From Deltaproteobacteria bacterium (lineage in GTDB: Bacteria > Desulfobacterota_B > Binatia > UBA9968): DNA of 10,050 nt. The stretch lies in the NCBI GenBank assembly GCA_016193385.1, contig JACPSF010000446.1, forward strand, positions 1-10,050. The letters run 5' to 3'. This document shows, in pieces, positions 8,221-10,050 of this stretch (position 1 is the first letter of the stretch; each line of letters begins with the position of its first letter). Both the position numbers and the translations under genes were made by a program. Below the pieces are notes generated by a model, which was given only the letters and a program-made list of their open reading frames with translations, was not told where the DNA came from and did not search any database.

Positions 8221-9147
8221 CTACCGAGACTCTTTGCTGTCCGTTTCAGACTCACTCTCTGGATCGTCGTCTAAAAACGCGGTTTTTCCAAAAAGACGGA
8301 TGTCGTGATCCATTGCCTCGAACGTCTCCGATGCCGCGGCGCGATCAGGATTACGCCTAAGCGCCTCTGCTATGACTTCCTGTTGCCTTGGTGAGATGCT
8401 GCTGTATTGCTCGTGTGCTTTCCTGGCACATTCCACCAGGTACTCCAAAAGCTGAGATGGAACGGATATATCGCCACCGACATACCCTCCTCGAACGTGA
8501 ATCTTTGTGCCCTTCCAACGACGCGGATATGCGATTCCAATAAATCCAAACAGAGCTATTCTCCCCATTTTGGTGAACATAAACGCCGGCTGTCCTTGTG
8601 AATAGACGAGGTTCATGTGTGTTCCTCGAATCATAAAACGGTTCATATTTGGAGGCAGATTGCGAAGGCTGCTGGCGGATTCGATCGAATCCAGGAGCAT
8701 CATGTGCTGCTCAAAGGGGCCAGGATGGGGCCCTCGATCAAGAAGAAACTCACTCCATGCTCGCAGGGCTTTCTCGATAAGTTGCAGCCCTTCCTCAGAA
8801 TACTCCAATCTGCTTGTTGCGTCGATATAATGAGTGAGCGACCGCCATGAGACCGAAACGGCGAATTTTAAGAGCCACCGACCGTAAGCGAGTGACTTCG
8901 GACGTTCCTTATTGAAGGGATAGAAAATACGTTTAGCGACCTCGGATTCCCACTGACTGAACTGACCTTCGCAGTCCGCGCAAAGAAGAGGAGCTTTCAG
9001 TCCGTCTTGGCTCCGGCGGTTTATCGCGGGGCTTGCTCGAAGGTATCCGGTCGCTGAAGAATCCTTGAGCCAGCGGATAACAAATTTAGGAATGATATGG
9101 CTTTCTTGTAATACAGCATCCCGTTTGCAAAGGCGACATTGTGCCAT
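8221..9147 (-). CDS. Uncharacterised protein with HNH-like zinc-finger N-terminus
   Basis: The gene encodes 308 residues. The N-terminus holds C4-x2-C7, then ESHIIPKFV (15-23), then PLLCADCEGQFSQWE (53-67) with C56-x2-C59. Two CxxC knuckles around an SHIIP motif resemble the treble-clef fold of HNH endonucleases, with H17 at the place of the first HNH His. The second Cys knuckle is followed by Glu rather than the usual His, so nuclease activity is uncertain. The middle (about 80-235) is a mixed region without a recognised motif, rich in Trp and aromatic residues. The tail (about 290-308) is strongly acidic (DDDPESESE). The ATG at 9147 has no good ribosome-binding site. Base composition looks lower in GC than the core genes, and the gene stands alone in the presumed accessory region. 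The function is not known. Confidence 0.75.
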   Translation of the reverse strand: MAQCRLCKRDAVLQESHIIPKFVIRWLKDSSATGYLRASPAINRRSQDGLKAPLLCADCEGQFSQWESEVAKRIFYPFNKERPKSLAYGRWLLKFAVSVSWRSLTHYIDATSRLEYSEEGLQLIEKALRAWSEFLLDRGPHPGPFEQHMMLLDSIESASSLRNLPPNMNRFMIRGTHMNLVYSQGQPAFMFTKMGRIALFGFIGIAYPRRWKGTKIHVRGGYVGGDISVPSQLLEYLVECARKAHEQYSSISPRQQEVIAEALRRNPDRAAASETFEAMDHDIRLFGKTAFLDDDPESESETDSKESR

Positions 9148-9370
9148 GATAAACCCGCGTGAGGGTTCCAGCTTACGGTTTTTGGGAGAATAAAAGCAAC
9201 ACCGGTAAGGGAAATGGGAACGTTGTATTTTTCAGATGTTCGGTCGAATTTAAAGGAGTCTTTTCACGTGACCCACCGCAGACTTCGCAGCGCTGTCTAT
9301 GCCCGCGGCCATAAAGGCAGACGCCACTGATTGATCACTAGACAATCGTCGGCAATGCGGATGCCAGGCG

Positions 9371-9420
9371 TGTCTGCGTGCTTGCCTGCGCGCGGCGCGC
9401 AAGCAGGCCCCGCACAGACA
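9371..9420. repeat. Imperfect palindrome, copy 1 of a REP-like element
   Basis: Outer arms TGTCTG and CAGACA (9371-9376, 9415-9420) pair. A few further pairs and an internal loop follow, then GCCTGC (9384-9389) pairs with GCAGGC (9403-9408) around a CG-only apical segment. The core at 9383-9408 recurs in copy 2. Confidence 0.6.
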
Positions 9421-9490
9421 GGCTCCCTCGTGGCTTCTTAGAGATACGCCGGTGAGAATGCGAGGACGGCGCAACATAACTCGCCGCCTC

Positions 9491-9519
9491 TACCTGCCTG
9501 CGTGTGCTGGCAAGCAGGT
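9491..9519. repeat. Imperfect palindrome, copy 2 of a REP-like element
   Basis: ACCTGC (9492-9497) pairs with GCAGGT (9514-9519) around a loop with partial further pairing. Aligned with the core of copy 1, about 20 of 26 columns agree, including TGCCTGCG and GCAAGCAGG. It lies about 112 nt from copy 1 in the same orientation. Confidence 0.55.
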
Positions 9520-9570
9520 CAATGGATGGCTTTCCCGGCGTAAAAGAGTCTCTTATCCCGCTTATTCCGC

Positions 9571-10050
9571 TCACAAAAACGTTGGTTCGTCTTCCGCATC
9601 TTCTGGAGGGCTTTGTCCAGGCGGCGTAGGAATTACCCTGCCATGCGTTCCCTGCAAAAGCCAGCTAGCCCACTGACGAAGAGAATTACCACTTCGTCGA
9701 AGAGTGGCCGGAGTCCAGCTTCGGTTGTAAGCCTGCGCCACGGCCTGGCCTACGGCGACCCCTGACGCCGAAGGCTTAGTCCTAAGGAAATCAAGGACCT
9801 CTCGTAGAGTCTCCTCGTCATTCGACTTCGTCCAAACAGCTTGCAGTGAAGACACCGCGCCATAATGTGGATCCAGCAGTCTATATTCGTGATTGGCAGT
9901 CAGTTCGAGCAGACCAAAGCGATAGAGAACGGCACAGGCATTCCGATAGCCCAGTGATTTCATTTTGGAAACACCCTGAGGGCCTTGTTGCTTAATGTAT
10001 TCCAAAGCCTCTACGACTCGACCGGGAGGCGCGTCGCCAATGAAAACAAC
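9571..10050 (-). CDS. Unrecognised protein, C-terminal 159 residues, cut by window edge
   Basis: The frame is open from the right edge, so the N-terminus is missing; the TTG at 10005 is not needed as a start because the reading frame continues upstream with VVFIGDAPPGRVVEAL. Visible parts, numbered from the edge, are a helical segment about 12-45 (ALEYIKQQG...VLYRFGLLEL) that looks like a winged-helix or similar DNA-binding fold, a second helical block (ETLREVLDFLRTKPS...GQAVAQAYN), and SWTPATLRRSGNSLRQWASWL. That last segment recalls a helix found near the ends of some restriction- or ATPase-type defence proteins, as judged by eye only. The tail is Pro/Asp/Glu-rich. The function is unknown. 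It lies on the same strand as the HNH-like gene but is separated from it by about 420 nt. Confidence 0.7.
   Translation of the reverse strand, partial: VVFIGDAPPGRVVEALEYIKQQGPQGVSKMKSLGYRNACAVLYRFGLLELTANHEYRLLDPHYGAVSSLQAVWTKSNDEETLREVLDFLRTKPSASGVAVGQAVAQAYNRSWTPATLRRSGNSLRQWASWLLQGTHGRVIPTPPGQSPPEDAEDEPTFL

Larger units (their letters stand above)
9148..9570. other. Non-coding spacer with two palindromic repeats
   Basis: About 420 bases without a gene I can support. It holds two related imperfect palindromes (9371-9420 and 9491-9519). Small minus-strand frames (9250-9477, 9338-9574) run through both palindromes and have low-complexity Arg/Ser/Ala translations. On the plus strand AAAGGAG (9252-9258) precedes a GTG at 9268 opening a 20-codon frame rich in Arg and His, which I cannot support as a gene. 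Confidence 0.55.

Noticed and set aside
9268..9330. 20-codon plus-strand frame after AAAGGAG
   Set aside because: The spacing is good, but the peptide is too short and compositionally odd to support without conservation data.
9338..9574. Minus-strand frame of 78 codons whose GTG overlaps the stop of the edge gene (GTGA)
   Set aside because: The overlap suggests coupling, but there is no close ribosome-binding site, the translation is low-complexity Arg/Ser/Ala, and it is built largely from the two palindromic repeats.
7712..10050. Second attachment site (direct repeat of the tRNA-Cys 3' end)
   Set aside because: I looked for the T-arm and acceptor sequence; only short chance matches such as TCGAATT near 9244 occur.

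Overview
The window looks like a bacterial chromosome of moderately high GC from a Gram-negative lineage. CarD beside IspD, a DUF1844 protein beside a DegP/HtrA protease, a GT9 heptosyltransferase-like enzyme and LarE are all common in deltaproteobacterial (Desulfobacterota), Binatota or NC10-type genomes. The lineage is an inference from gene content. No rRNA or marker was available to fix it.

Layout. Positions 1-2140 hold three minus-strand envelope-related genes: GT9 glycosyltransferase, a DUF1844 protein, and the N-terminal 193 residues of a DegP/HtrA protease that runs off the left edge. A good sigma70-like promoter lies inside the 3' end of the GT9 gene and could drive the last two. Positions 2221-3962 hold a plus-strand sulfur pair: cysteine synthase overlapping by 25 nt with the sacrificial sulfur transferase LarE. 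Positions 3984-7519 return to the minus strand. Read in transcription order they are a 460-residue protein fusing a 2[4Fe-4S] ferredoxin to membrane segments and an Hsp20-like domain, then rimI (17-nt overlap), a roughly 370-nt spacer with terminator and promoter signals, carD, a strong intrinsic terminator, and ispD.

A plus-strand tRNA-Cys(GCA) lies at 7636-7711 and appears to mark the edge of an accessory region. Immediately beyond it are a short decayed fragment resembling a tyrosine recombinase, a DUF4926-like small gene without a convincing start, a zinc-finger/HNH-like protein of unknown function, a roughly 420-nt spacer carrying two related imperfect palindromes, and the C-terminal part of an unrecognised protein that enters from the right edge. 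This fits an old integration at the tRNA, although no second attachment site is visible.

The most unusual item is the ferredoxin/membrane/Hsp20-like fusion at 6137-7519. No complete new system can be demonstrated here. The right edge is the place to extend the sequence if a defence or mobile locus is suspected.
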